DNA from: Puccinellia tenuiflora
Lineage: Eukaryota > Streptophyta > Magnoliopsida > Poales > Poaceae
Reading direction: 5' to 3'
Assembly: GCA_012064385.1 (NCBI GenBank)
Contig: QRDG01000416.1
Coordinates: 1,271,323-1,335,322, forward strand
DNA length: 64,000 nucleotides
Of this stretch, positions 55,560-64,000 are shown one piece after another; the first letter of the stretch is position 1; each line of letters begins with the position of its first letter. Position numbers and translations under genes: made by a program. A model generated the notes under the pieces. It was not told the origin of the DNA. It did no database searches and saw only the letters and a program-made list of their open reading frames with translations.

Positions 55560-55955
55560 TTTGAAGGCCGAGCTCCATGGAACTCGGTTTTTAAAAAATT
55601 CAATATCGATATTTTTTATGTTTCAAAAAATTCGGATATTTTTTTTTGCAGATATTCTCCAGATCTACAACTTTGCCAAATATCAACGAAAAATGCGATA
55701 TATTTTGACCTGAGAAAAAATAACAAATTTGTAGATTTGGATATATGAACAGTGTACAATTTTAAAAACTTGCAAATTTTGCAAATTTTTTCATTTTTTT
55801 ATGTAGCCTAAGATAATACGAATTTTGTATTGAAAATTTACCGAGTGGTAGATCTAGACATATCTACACCTAGATTTTTTTTTTAAAAAAATTTCAACAC
55901 ACATATTTTTTTATTTCGTTTTTTTAATACGGCTCCATAGAGCTCGGCTTCTGTT
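55560..55955. repeat. Inverted-repeat element with GCCGAGCTC ends, AT-rich core
   Basis: GGCCGAGCTCCATGGA.CTCGG at 55566 is mirrored by CTCCATAGAGCTCGGCTTC near 55932-55950. The ~390-bp interior is AT-rich and non-coding. It is MITE-like, but no target duplication was read. Confidence 0.55.
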
Positions 55956-56039
55956 TGAATTTTCTGGCCAAAGAGTGGCTATAGTCCTACAAGAATGGCA
56001 TGATGCCACAAGAGAGGAAAAACAACAACCGCAGGACTA

Positions 56040-56600
56040 GAGACGACCCAAACAATAAAAGAAGGGATTTATACTTCTGTGCCCCACTTGACTTAGTTTT
56101 TCTACCTGGTGCCCTACGGTCTTAGTTTTCCTCACTCGTGCCCCACTTCGCTCCACCCGAGCCTCCCCAAGCGGCCGAACGCAGTGTTTCCATTGAGTCA
56201 ACTCCCTTTGACCGGTACTGCGACTCTCACCGTGGTTTCGCTGTTGAGTCACACGGTGTGGGCCCGAGTGCTCTCTCTCGCCCGCTGCCTTAACCCTAAA
56301 ATAAAAAGGGCCCGCATGCAACTGCAATCAAAGAACACCGGCTATTTTTTCCTTTTTCTCCCCCGAAAATATCGTGGAGTATCCCCTCTAAGCCATTGAG
56401 CCCGGACTTAGAGGATAGCCCGGTCTGGCCGCTACCAGACAAAGAAGAAAAAGAAAAAGAAGTTAATCGTTTTTTCGTATGTGATTGGACGTGGAAGTGG
56501 AGAAGGCTAGTCTTTCTTAATTTATGTCTTCCAAGTTTCAATTATTTGCACGGTGATTAGATGTGGAGAAGGCTAGTCTAGCGGTCAAAATTTATGTGAC
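56040..56600. other. Intergenic sequence, probable old repeat
   Basis: A block containing repeated phrases ('tgtgccccacttgacttag', 'ggtgccctacggtcttag', 'cgtgccccacttcgctc') at 56075-56155, followed by AT-rich DNA. No gene supported. 'gtgattggacgtggaagtggagaaggctagtct' at 56481 is partly repeated at 56553. Confidence 0.4.
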
Positions 56601-56667
56601 GCGTTCAATTGCCATGTCCATTCGTGTACGCTACACTGATGCACGGTGAAGGGCCATCGCATCCCAC

Positions 56668-56726
56668 GCATGCATGCATGCATGCATGCATGCATGCATG
56701 CATGCATGCATGCATGCATGCATGCA
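56668..56726. repeat. (ATGC)n microsatellite
   Basis: About 15 uninterrupted copies of GCAT/ATGC. It is self-complementary and makes spurious MHAC-type frames on both strands. Confidence 0.95.
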
Positions 56727-57539
56727 TTCAATGTGCACGCAGCGTCATGCACGGGAAGGCCCTCGTCCTCGTTATCCTTGTAAAGCGAAATATATCTCAA
56801 ATTTGATCCGGTGGGGATTCTGATTGTAACGGATATAAACAAATCTGACACATGTCATGGTTAAAGTGGAAAACAAGAACCAACCGGACTGGTGCGCTCA
56901 ATTCAGCGCACTTGTTCCTTCTTGAACTTTCCACATGACCTCCTGACGATCCGCCGAGATCTTCTTTGAGGTTCTAAAGCAGGAGGCATAGATTGCAAGG
57001 GTACAACATCAATCGGAGTAGAGAGATCTGGCACAGCTTCAATCGCGGCAGAATGAGAACTAGTGTTCTCTGGCGAGTCAGTTGTTGTCTCGACATCATT
57101 CCCATCAGCGACTCGTGATTCATTGCCCCCAGAAGGAATGGAACTTTCCTAGAACTTGGCAATTGCCTGAGACATATAAAAGGACTTAAGCAGTCAGAGG
57201 AAGACCTAAAAGGGAAAAATGTTATGAAGAAAGAAGGGTTTTTCTTACATCATGAGGCATGTTAGTCGGAGAAAATGGAGCAAACCTTTCCACTTCAAAG
57301 GAATAAATTCGTTCATTGGTAAGGCTAGTGATGAAGTTGATCCACTCGCCATGGTCCCATTCTTCCTTCGTCGTTCTAAGGGGGTCACCGTTCCTGAGTA
57401 ATTTTTTTTTAATGCTCAACGGGGGGCGATTGCCCACCTGAACGACTTCATTTTTCATAAATCCGATAAGTACAGGGGGAGCTGTGTCGCACACAAAAAC
57501 AGGAGGAGGTGCGACATGCAATAGAGGCGGCATACCACC

Positions 57540-57575
57540 ACGAGAGTACAACATGGGGGGGGGGGTGGGGGGGAG
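57540..57575 (+). repeat. G-rich tract
   Basis: Runs of G with few interruptions in the LINE 3' region. Confidence 0.8.
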
Positions 57576-57594
57576 GCTACATGTAACGTCGTGG

Positions 57595-60500
57595 TCACCC
57601 CAGGGCGTCGCACCAGGCGAGGAGGCCACTGAGGTCAACTCGTCGCGGGGCGCGCACCAGCCAGAGTCGCAGGTGGTCCGAAACCATGCCTAACACGCGG
57701 GCGACACTGAGCTCCTCGGAGTCGAACACCATGCGGTTCCGCGACTTCCAAACACACCAAGTAATCGCGAGCAGCACCGTGTTGACTACACGCGGGTGCC
57801 ATCGGGGGAGGTGGCTGGCCAGTCCGCGCAAGAGCGTCTCCATGTCGGCATCGGGTGAGAGGTGCAGCCCCGGCACCACGCGCGACCAGACCTCAGAAAG
57901 TCGTGGGCACACCACAAACAGATGGGGAAGGTCTTCATCACGGCCGGGACAGAACGGGCAGTGCGGCGACTGGACGCAGCCATGCCGGAAGAGGCGCTCG
58001 CGGGTCCTGGTCTTGCCGAGGCGTAGGATCCAGAAGAAAACCCTCACCCTTGGAGGGGCAAAGTTCTCCCAGTTGATGTGTTGGAACGGGACAACAATGC
58101 CGGACGAGTGCAGCACACGGTAAACGTCACCGGTCTTGAACCTGTCCGGGCGCCCAAAGGAGACAATGCGACGGTCGGGAAGCGGCGCGAGCCGGATAGC
58201 GCGCAACCAGGCATGGAGGTACACCAGCTCTGCACAGGCCTGGTCGGAGACACGGGGGCATACCTCCACGCAAGGCTCCCCCATGCCGTACGCACCAGCA
58301 AGTGTCGCCTCGGGGGATAGGCAGTGGGAGAAAGCTGCCGGCAGAGCCATAGAAAGCGGTCCCAGCGTCGTCCATGAGTCGCGCCACAGTGAGGTCGAGA
58401 CCCCGTCACCCGGAGCCACACGAGTGATGCTACGGTATAGGGGGATCAAGGACTCGAAGTGGCGCCACGACGGCGTGGATGGCTCGGGGCACGGGCATAG
58501 GTAGCTTCGTCGAACCCAGCGAGTCCAGGGCGTATCCCGACCATCAAGAAGCCCATGTAGATTCTTCAACAGCAAGCAAGTGTTCTGGAGTTCGAGATCA
58601 ACCACGCCAAGCCCTCCTTCAGCCTTTAGCCGGCACACAAACTCCCACGCCACCTGGCAGTCCCCCCCTGAACACACCGCGGCCGCTTTCCACAGCATGG
58701 CGCGACGCGGCCTGTCCATCTTGGCGACCACGCCTGTCGGCAGCGGTAGCACCGACATAGCGAGTGTAGGAATTGCCGAGAGAACTGCCGTGGCAAGGGT
58801 AAGACGCCCTCCGATGGGAATCAGCGAGGTGCGCCATCCCGGGATTTGTTGTGATATCCGGGTGGCGAGGAACTCCAAAGCAGACGCCGGGAGCTTTTGG
58901 TCTGACAGCGGGAGGCCGAGGTACGTCTATGGGAAAGACGACACGGGGCACCCCAATATGCCGGCGAGATGGGCTGCTCGAGCAGCCGACATGCGCACGG
59001 GAACGAACGTGCTCTTGTGGTAGTTGATGTGGAGGCCAGTCGCGCGAGAGAAAGAGTCCAGCACACCCCGCAGCCTTGAGATTTGCCCCGGATCCGCGCG
59101 AAGGACTATGAGTGTGTCATCGGCGTATTGGATGACATGAACGGGAAGGTCGTCAGCAAGAGGGTGGCGGAGACGGTCATCACCCACGTCCTCGACGAGA
59201 AGTGCCCGGAGCAACTCGGCGACAGCGAGGAAGAGGTACGGGGACAGAGGGTCACCTTGACGCAGGCCGTTCTTGCAGTTGATCCACCTCCCTGGCACCC
59301 CATTCAGCAAGACAGCCGTTTTCCCGGTAGAAAGGATAGCAGAGACCCACCCCCGGAAGGTGGTGCCAAACCCGCGCGCCTCTAGGATGTAGGTCCAATG
59401 CAGCCCAGTTGACGGAGTCAAAAGCTTTCCTGAAATCCAGCTTAAGGACCACGGCAGCGACCTTGCGAACATGACAACTCTGGACGAGGTCAATGGCGTA
59501 TAGGAAGTTGTCGGTGAGGACGCGCCCCTTGATGAACCCGGACTGCTCGAAGGACACGAGGCGCTCGATATAGGACTGCAATCTGGTCGTCAGGATACGG
59601 GTGACAAGCTTCATCACGCAGTTCTGCAGGGAGATGGGCCTGAAGCCATCGGCAGTGACCACGTCCACCTTCTTGGGCAGCAAGGCGATGAAAGCGCGGT
59701 TCACACCATCTAGGGGCGCTGTACCGCCATGAAAATCGGTGAGGAAGGCCATAACATCGGGGCGGAGGAGGGGCCAGAATGCACGGTAGAAGGCGGGGCC
59801 AAAGCCGTCAGGACCAGGGCTGCTATCCACCCGCATCGCCCAGAGCCCATCGCGCGCCTCCTGCTCGGTGAACGGGGACTCAAGGGCGTCGAGCCCTAGC
59901 ACGCGTGGAAGGACCCTTTGGAGGTCGAAGTCCCAAACCGGCGGCTGCGAGGTTCCAAGGAGATCGGAGTAAAACCGATGCAGGACGGCAGCTTTGTCGG
60001 AGTGGTTGACGAGGATCCCGCCATCGGCATGCAACACCTTGATCTGGTTACTGCGAAGACGCGCGGAAGCGCAGGCATGGAAGAATTTCGTGTTTTCCTC
60101 TCCCAGACGACAGAGACGATAAGTGAAGCGCTGCCGCCAGTAGAGGCTCAGTTTCCCGTATTCCTCCGAGAGACGGCCACGGACGAGATCACGGAGCAGG
60201 CGTTCGGGTGGGAGCAGCGCGCGAAACTCTTCCACCGTGTCCAGCACATCGATAACCTTCCGGCAATTTGAAATTAGCTCGGCAGGCCGCCGTCGCGACC
60301 GAGCCCATTTCTTCGAAGCGGCCCGCGCCCATTTAAGCGAGTTGACCAAGCGAGAGGCCGCGCACTCGCGCACCCGGTTCTGGCGACGGTTCCAGACGGA
60401 AGAGACCAAGGCCCTGTAATCTTGAGAAGCGGCCCATGAGCGTTCAAACCTGAAAACTTGACTCACCGGGGCGCGCGAGGAGGCACTCAGCAGCAGAGGA

Positions 60501-61201
60501 ACATGGTCTGATGTGTTCCGTAGCAACGACACCAGCGACGAGTTGAACAACTGAGCCCCCCAAGCAAGGTTGATCAGCGCGCGGTCCAGGCGTACCATCG
60601 TGGGGTCGACACGCCCATTTGACCACGTGAACCGCCGGTCTAATAGGGGAAGGTCTTGGAGCTCCAGCTCGTCAATCAGATCAAGCAGCTCGCCAGCGGA
60701 GCCAGCGTCAAAGTTGTCATTGTTCCGGTCTTCAGGACAGCAGGCGACATTGAAGTCTCCAATGATCAGCCACGGCGAGTCGACGGAGGCGGCAAGGGCG
60801 CGGAGCTCAGCGAAGAGCACGGTGCGCCGCGCCCGGTCGCACGGAGCATACACGTTCGTCACGGCGAACCGCATGCCGTCCGCAGCCAGCTCAAAGACGG
60901 TGGTGAGGGAGTGCTCCAGCGGGCGATCGGAGATGTGAGCGACGGTGCGCGCATCCCACGCCGTGATGATCCCTCCGGACGCGCCCACTGACGGAACGGC
61001 AGAGAGGGCGGCGAAGCCGGGAGGGAGGAAGGACGCCGCCTTGGATGCAGTCACAGAAGGCAGCTTGCTCTCCTGGAGGCATATGATATGCAGGGGCTGA
61101 GCCGACAAGTTCATCTTCACGTCAGTGCATTTGACAGGATCGTTGAGACCCCTTGTGTTCCACGAGCTAACATGTAGTTGCTTCAGGAGATTTACAGCCA
61201 T
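57595..61201 (-). pseudogene. LINE ORF2 (endonuclease, reverse transcriptase, zf-RVT), one frameshift and one stop
   Basis: It starts at the ATG at 61201 (MAVNLLKQL). The AP-endonuclease domain covers about residues 10-230 (SSWNTRGLND, CLQESKL, NVYAPCDRA, LIIGDFNVACC). The reverse transcriptase follows (SSPGPDGFGPAFYRAFW, FRPISLQNC, VVLKLDFRKAFDSVNW). Near 59395 the frame shifts; the next frame holds LRQGDPLSPYLF and the catalytic YADD box (near 59135). An in-frame TAG at about 58927-58929 breaks it again just before a conserved YLGLPLS motif. From 58878 to 57595 come the C-terminal region and zf-RVT (PRVRVFFWILRLGKTRTRE, CPFCPGRDEDLPHLFVVCP). Two lesions in an otherwise well-kept frame mean it is inactive but not ancient. 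Confidence 0.9.
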
Positions 61202-61502
61202 GATGCACAGAGGAAACAACACAAGGCAAGCGCACGCAGGCGCTGATGTACATCCACGGGAACGCGCACACAAACACCACTAGATAGAACGCACACACCC
61301 CAGGAGGCACCACGGCATACATAGGCCGGGCTAGGGTCTGACGGAAGTGCAGCTACACCAAGTAGGGGCCAAACACTAAACAGGACAGAGGAGATACTAA
61401 GTGGAGCGGGGGCAGACAGATGATCGCGGACTCGCGCGACACGGCGCGCACAGCCAGCAAAATCGCCGCGATCAGGCCCCCCCGGCGGGGGACGGTAGAT
61501 CT

Positions 61503-62248
61503 TTATGGGGCACCCTCCGGCACCTCGGTGGCCGCCACCAGACGGCGGACCTCCTCCGGCGGCAGCTGGCACGCATCCGCCATGGCCAGCAGCTCGTCAC
61601 GGCTGAACGGCAGCGGGGCGGGAGTGGACGATGTCGACGCCCCACCGGACTTCTCGGCGCGCAGGCGCACGGCACGGTCGAGCACGCTCTCGAACAGAGG
61701 GCCTCCCTTGCCCCGCAGACGTGCACTGGTGCGGGAAGGACCAGCAGTATCCGTGGGGGCGCGCCTCCGACGACGGGTGGGTGGAGGCTGGACGGGCACA
61801 ACGACGGCGCCCGCGGCATCCGCAGGTGGCATCACATGAGCCGAGTCGCAGTGGGGCGGCACGAACCAGAAGGGGTCCGCGCACTCGACAGCGATCGCTA
61901 GAACCTGCACGGAGATGGTAGACGCGACGCCACGGACCTGCACAATGTTGTCGATGACCCCGATCGTCCCAGAGTCCAGGTTGATGTGCGGCATCCCACG
62001 CGGCCTGGGCTCGCCGGCGCCGGCCAAGACACGCGGCACACGGAAGTAGCCCGCCTCGCCGTGGTCACCCTGCAGCATGAGGTGGAAGAACGTGGGACAC
62101 GTCGCGAGCTGAACGTCAACAGGACGCGGCACGCCACCGGGGGTGATGGCGGAGAAGGCGCGCGGCACGTCGACGGTCGGCGGGGCCGGAAGGCAGATGT
62201 CCAGAACGTACGCCGCGTCTGCCGGCGCTGCAGCGGTGGGTGCACCGG
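61503..62248 (-). pseudogene. LINE ORF1, C-terminal part
   Basis: The open frame is continuous from the LINE's truncated 5' edge (62248) to a stop at 61503, about 300 bp before ORF2. It includes FHLMLQGDHGEAGYFRVPR and a basic C-terminus (RRRRRAPTDTAGPSRTSARL). Plant L1 ORF1 proteins bind RNA; the N-terminal half that would hold the DUF4283-type region is missing. The apparent first 45 residues of the longer frame (to 62390) belong to the gag-like gene, not to the LINE. Confidence 0.7.
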
Positions 62249-62983
62249 CCGTTCCTGAGTAATCGCAAATGAGTCGCCCGCCTCGAGGACTGTTAGGATC
62301 AATTCGCCACATTGACCAGCAAGCTATCAAATCTAAACTGGTAAGACCATGGCCCATCAGAGCTCGGATCTTGCCGTTCAGTTCCTTCACTCAGAATTCA
62401 GAGCCTGCCCGAGGTTTAGTTGGCAGTTCCCTCTCGGGATTAAAGGGTTCAGGAGACCAGGGCACCATCCTCTCTTCGCCTTCAGGAGACGATTCTTTGC
62501 AATAGAAGAAGGTTCTTTGCCAGTTCGGGACCTTGTTGCCCAACTGGAGCTTGGGAAATTTCGTGCATTTCCGCCGCTGAAAGGCAATGGCCCCGCACTG
62601 AAGATGATGACGGTTTCTTCCCTGAGTTTGGCTGTTACAAGTGAACAACGAGAGCCACATGTCCAGATCTGGCTCTATTTGCAGTTAGTCCTCGCAGAGA
62701 GTTTCAACGTTACTCACATGGAGGTAGGAGTTGGGGCCTATGTCGTGAGGATGGATCCCGTAATACTGCATCAGCTCACGCCAAAACTTCGATTCAGGGG
62801 GACAGAAGCCGCGATCGACGGCATCCACAAAATTCACAGCCTCTCCATCTTGGGGAATAGGTGCATCCTCGTCAAGAGGAGCCCTCCAGCCGCATTCAGA
62901 CTTAGGAGGGAGGCGCCCTTCTTTTTCCAAAACTTCTAGCGTCTTGTCGAACACCTGGGATCTTTCCAAGTTGCAGAAGATAA

Positions 62984-64000
62984 GAGCATGTCTAATAGAC
63001 CCTGTATTCGCTCGCCCCGTATCGAGCGAATACAGGGCCCTGTAATATATTTTCGCTTCGATTTCGAACACAAAATTTCATCCCGTCTAGCAAACCCCCT
63101 ACTCCACCCCGTAAATTTAAAAACGAGAAAACGCGGGAGAAATAGTTCATCATAGTAGTACGAGTTCATCATCGATCATATACAAAATACAAAATGCGCG
63201 ATATTAACATCGCGACTTCTACCCTACCCGGGGACAACGGCGCTTGGCCTCGCCGGAGCAGCGCCGGATCTAGCCTTGGCGGTCCTTGGCGATGAACGCC
63301 GCCACGAGAGCGACGTTCTCGGCCGCCTCCGCCTTCGCCGCGGCCTCCGACAGGGCCGTGGCCTTCGCGATGGCCTCCGCCTCCTCCTCGTCGGTCCGCG
63401 CGTAGAGCCATCCGGCGCCCTCGCCCTCGCCCTCGCCCTCGCCGGATCCGGCGCTGCTACCCTCGCCGTCGTCGAAGCGGAGGCGGCGGCGCTCTCCTCC
63501 GGTGCTTGCTTCTGGCGCCGCCCACGGCCTCCTCCTGCGCACGGCGGCGGCGCTCCTCCTCCTCCTCCTCGCGGACGAAGCCCTCGTACCAGGCCTCGTC
63601 CATGTCCGGCGTCGGCGGCCGTTCGTGTTCGAACCGGCCTCCCGGCGCGAAATCCGCCAGGGAATGCGGCACCTCCGCTCCCTGGACAAGAAATCGGAGG
63701 ACTCCCCTCCGCTTCGCGCCGACAGACGCGCGATGCTTCGCGCGCCATGCCGCTCGCGCTCGGAGGCGGCGCTCAGCCCGGCCTCCTCCCACGCGGCCAC
63801 CTCCAAGGCCGGCACGGCGGCTCGAGGAAGGCATGGTGATGGCGGACGCGGGGGTGGGCTTGCGGAAGCGGCGGCGGTGCTGGATGCGAAGTAATTGCTC
63901 GTCGGAGTTAGTGGCGGCGCGCGGCGGAGCTAGGGTTGCGAGTGGGGGGTTGGACCCCCACTCGCAGCCTTGCCCTGTATTTGTAGGGGGCGGGGGGGGG
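62984..64000. mobile_element. Harbinger-like element, left end only
   Basis: A TAA trinucleotide at 62981-62983 is followed by GAGCATGTCTAATAGACCC, a terminus type seen in grass PIF/Harbinger-related elements. It interrupts the gag-like gene and continues past the window edge, so the right end and target duplication cannot be checked. A perfect-looking palindrome (CCTGTATTCGCTCG / CGAGCGAATACAGG) lies at 63001-63038. Confidence 0.55.
63270..63834 (-). pseudogene. Element-borne ORF with one frameshift, unknown function
   Basis: The minus-strand frame from the ATG at 63834 encodes an Arg-rich N-terminus, then VQGAEVPHSLADFAPGGRF and TPDMDEAWYEGFVREEEEEE. It shifts near 63495 into the frame ending at 63270, which reads LRFDDGEGSSAGSGEGEGEG and LYARTDEEEAEAIAKATALS with a coiled-coil-like Ala/Glu tail. 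The order and composition look like one protein of about 185 residues with a single indel. No family is recognised; it lies inside the Harbinger-like element. Confidence 0.45.

Larger units (their letters stand above)
57403..62248 (-). mobile_element. L1-like LINE inserted in the gag-like gene (15-bp target duplication)
   Basis: CCGTTCCTGAGTAAT occurs at 57388-57402 and again at 62249-62263. The left copy runs straight into a T-tract, the poly(A) tail of a minus-strand element. The body holds a partial ORF1 and a nearly full ORF2. The 5' end is truncated, since ORF1 enters without a start of its own. The duplication is perfect, so the insertion is younger than the decay of the gag-like gene. 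Confidence 0.9.
56890..62980 (-). pseudogene. Gypsy-type gag-like gene (Transposase_28, PF04195 type), interrupted by a LINE
   Basis: Minus-strand blocks in order: 62685-62980 (SESKFWRELMQYYG-like segment, then HDIGPNSYLHVSNVETLCE), 62391-62660 (WLSLFTCNSQTQGRN, GNKVPNWQRTFFYC), 62264-62390 (LNGKIRALMGHGLTSLDLIA) and, beyond the LINE, 57245-57387 (DHGEWINFITSLTNERIYSF). A GTAAGA..TTTTAG intron-like stretch at about 57200-57245 leads to a further acidic block (57150-56900). Frames shift between blocks and a stop lies near 62391, so it is dead. The left limit is approximate; no LTR was found. Confidence 0.65.

Noticed and set aside
56585..56851. Frames containing MHACMHAC repeats
   Set aside because: Product of the (ATGC)n microsatellite.
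57222..57638. 138-codon minus-strand frame as a single gene
   Set aside because: It crosses the LINE/gag junction at 57,402; the two halves belong to different elements.
58044..58504. Frames overlapping the LINE ORF2 on both strands
   Set aside because: GC-rich shadows of the reverse transcriptase/zf-RVT coding frame.
63276..63894. Plus-strand frames of 130-187 codons near the right edge
   Set aside because: Shadows of the minus-strand ORF in GC-rich codons.

Overview
The window is nuclear DNA from a grass, most likely a Triticeae or closely related pooid. This is an inference from its make-up: low gene density, deeply nested transposons, several CACTA families with arrays of subterminal repeats, a Copia LTR element with the usual initiator-Met-type primer site, L1-like LINEs, Stowaway- and Tourist/Harbinger-type MITEs, and a few GC-rich grass genes with canonical plant introns. 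No rRNA, CRISPR or bacterial feature was seen.

Layout. 1-8.3 kb is a genic stretch: a possible small-exon gene on the minus strand (about 2-3 kb), a SOB-FIVE-like (SOFL) gene on the plus strand (5.36-5.82 kb) and a 51-residue membrane protein gene on the minus strand (7.84-7.99 kb). 8.3-10.8 kb is a long-inverted-repeat element that carries part of a CACTA element. 10.8-14.5 kb is AT-rich intergenic DNA ending in a 5'-truncated LINE (17-bp target duplication) that was itself hit by a Harbinger-type element. 14.6-20 kb is a spliced plus-strand gene for a 135-residue protein of unknown function; its second intron holds LINE debris and a tandem duplication that copied the first coding exon, and its third intron holds a DNA transposon containing a tRNA-like promoter. 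21.9-22.6 kb is an intact bZIP transcription factor gene (minus). 23-28 kb is intergenic with MITEs and LINE tails.

28.06-34.03 kb is a decayed Copia LTR retrotransposon. 34.05-38.26 kb is a Mutator-like unit (minus) with a full MURA-type transposase and, next to it on the same strand, a plant mobile domain (PMD) gene. 38.73-55.40 kb is a non-autonomous CACTA element (GCT target duplication) that holds a 660-bp tandem array and a captured piece of a RAV-type (B3) transcription factor gene. Inside one 660-bp unit sits a second, probably autonomous, 11.7-kb CACTA element (40,214-51,950, TCA target duplication) with an uninterrupted TNP2 transposase frame and a multi-exon second gene with a Ulp1-like C-terminal region. 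56.9-63 kb is a broken gypsy-type gag-like gene (minus), interrupted by a 4.8-kb LINE with a 15-bp target duplication and by a Harbinger-like element that runs off the right edge.

The most informative observations are the two fully delimited nested CACTA elements with their target duplications and a neighbouring uninterrupted copy of the insertion site; a third cluster of subterminal repeats inside the autonomous element, between its two genes; the RAV gene fragment captured by the outer CACTA; the MURA/PMD pair; and the exon duplication in the 135-residue gene, whose breakpoints share an 11-bp sequence with a LINE. Host genes are few and do not form a pathway; the mobile elements explain most of the sequence.
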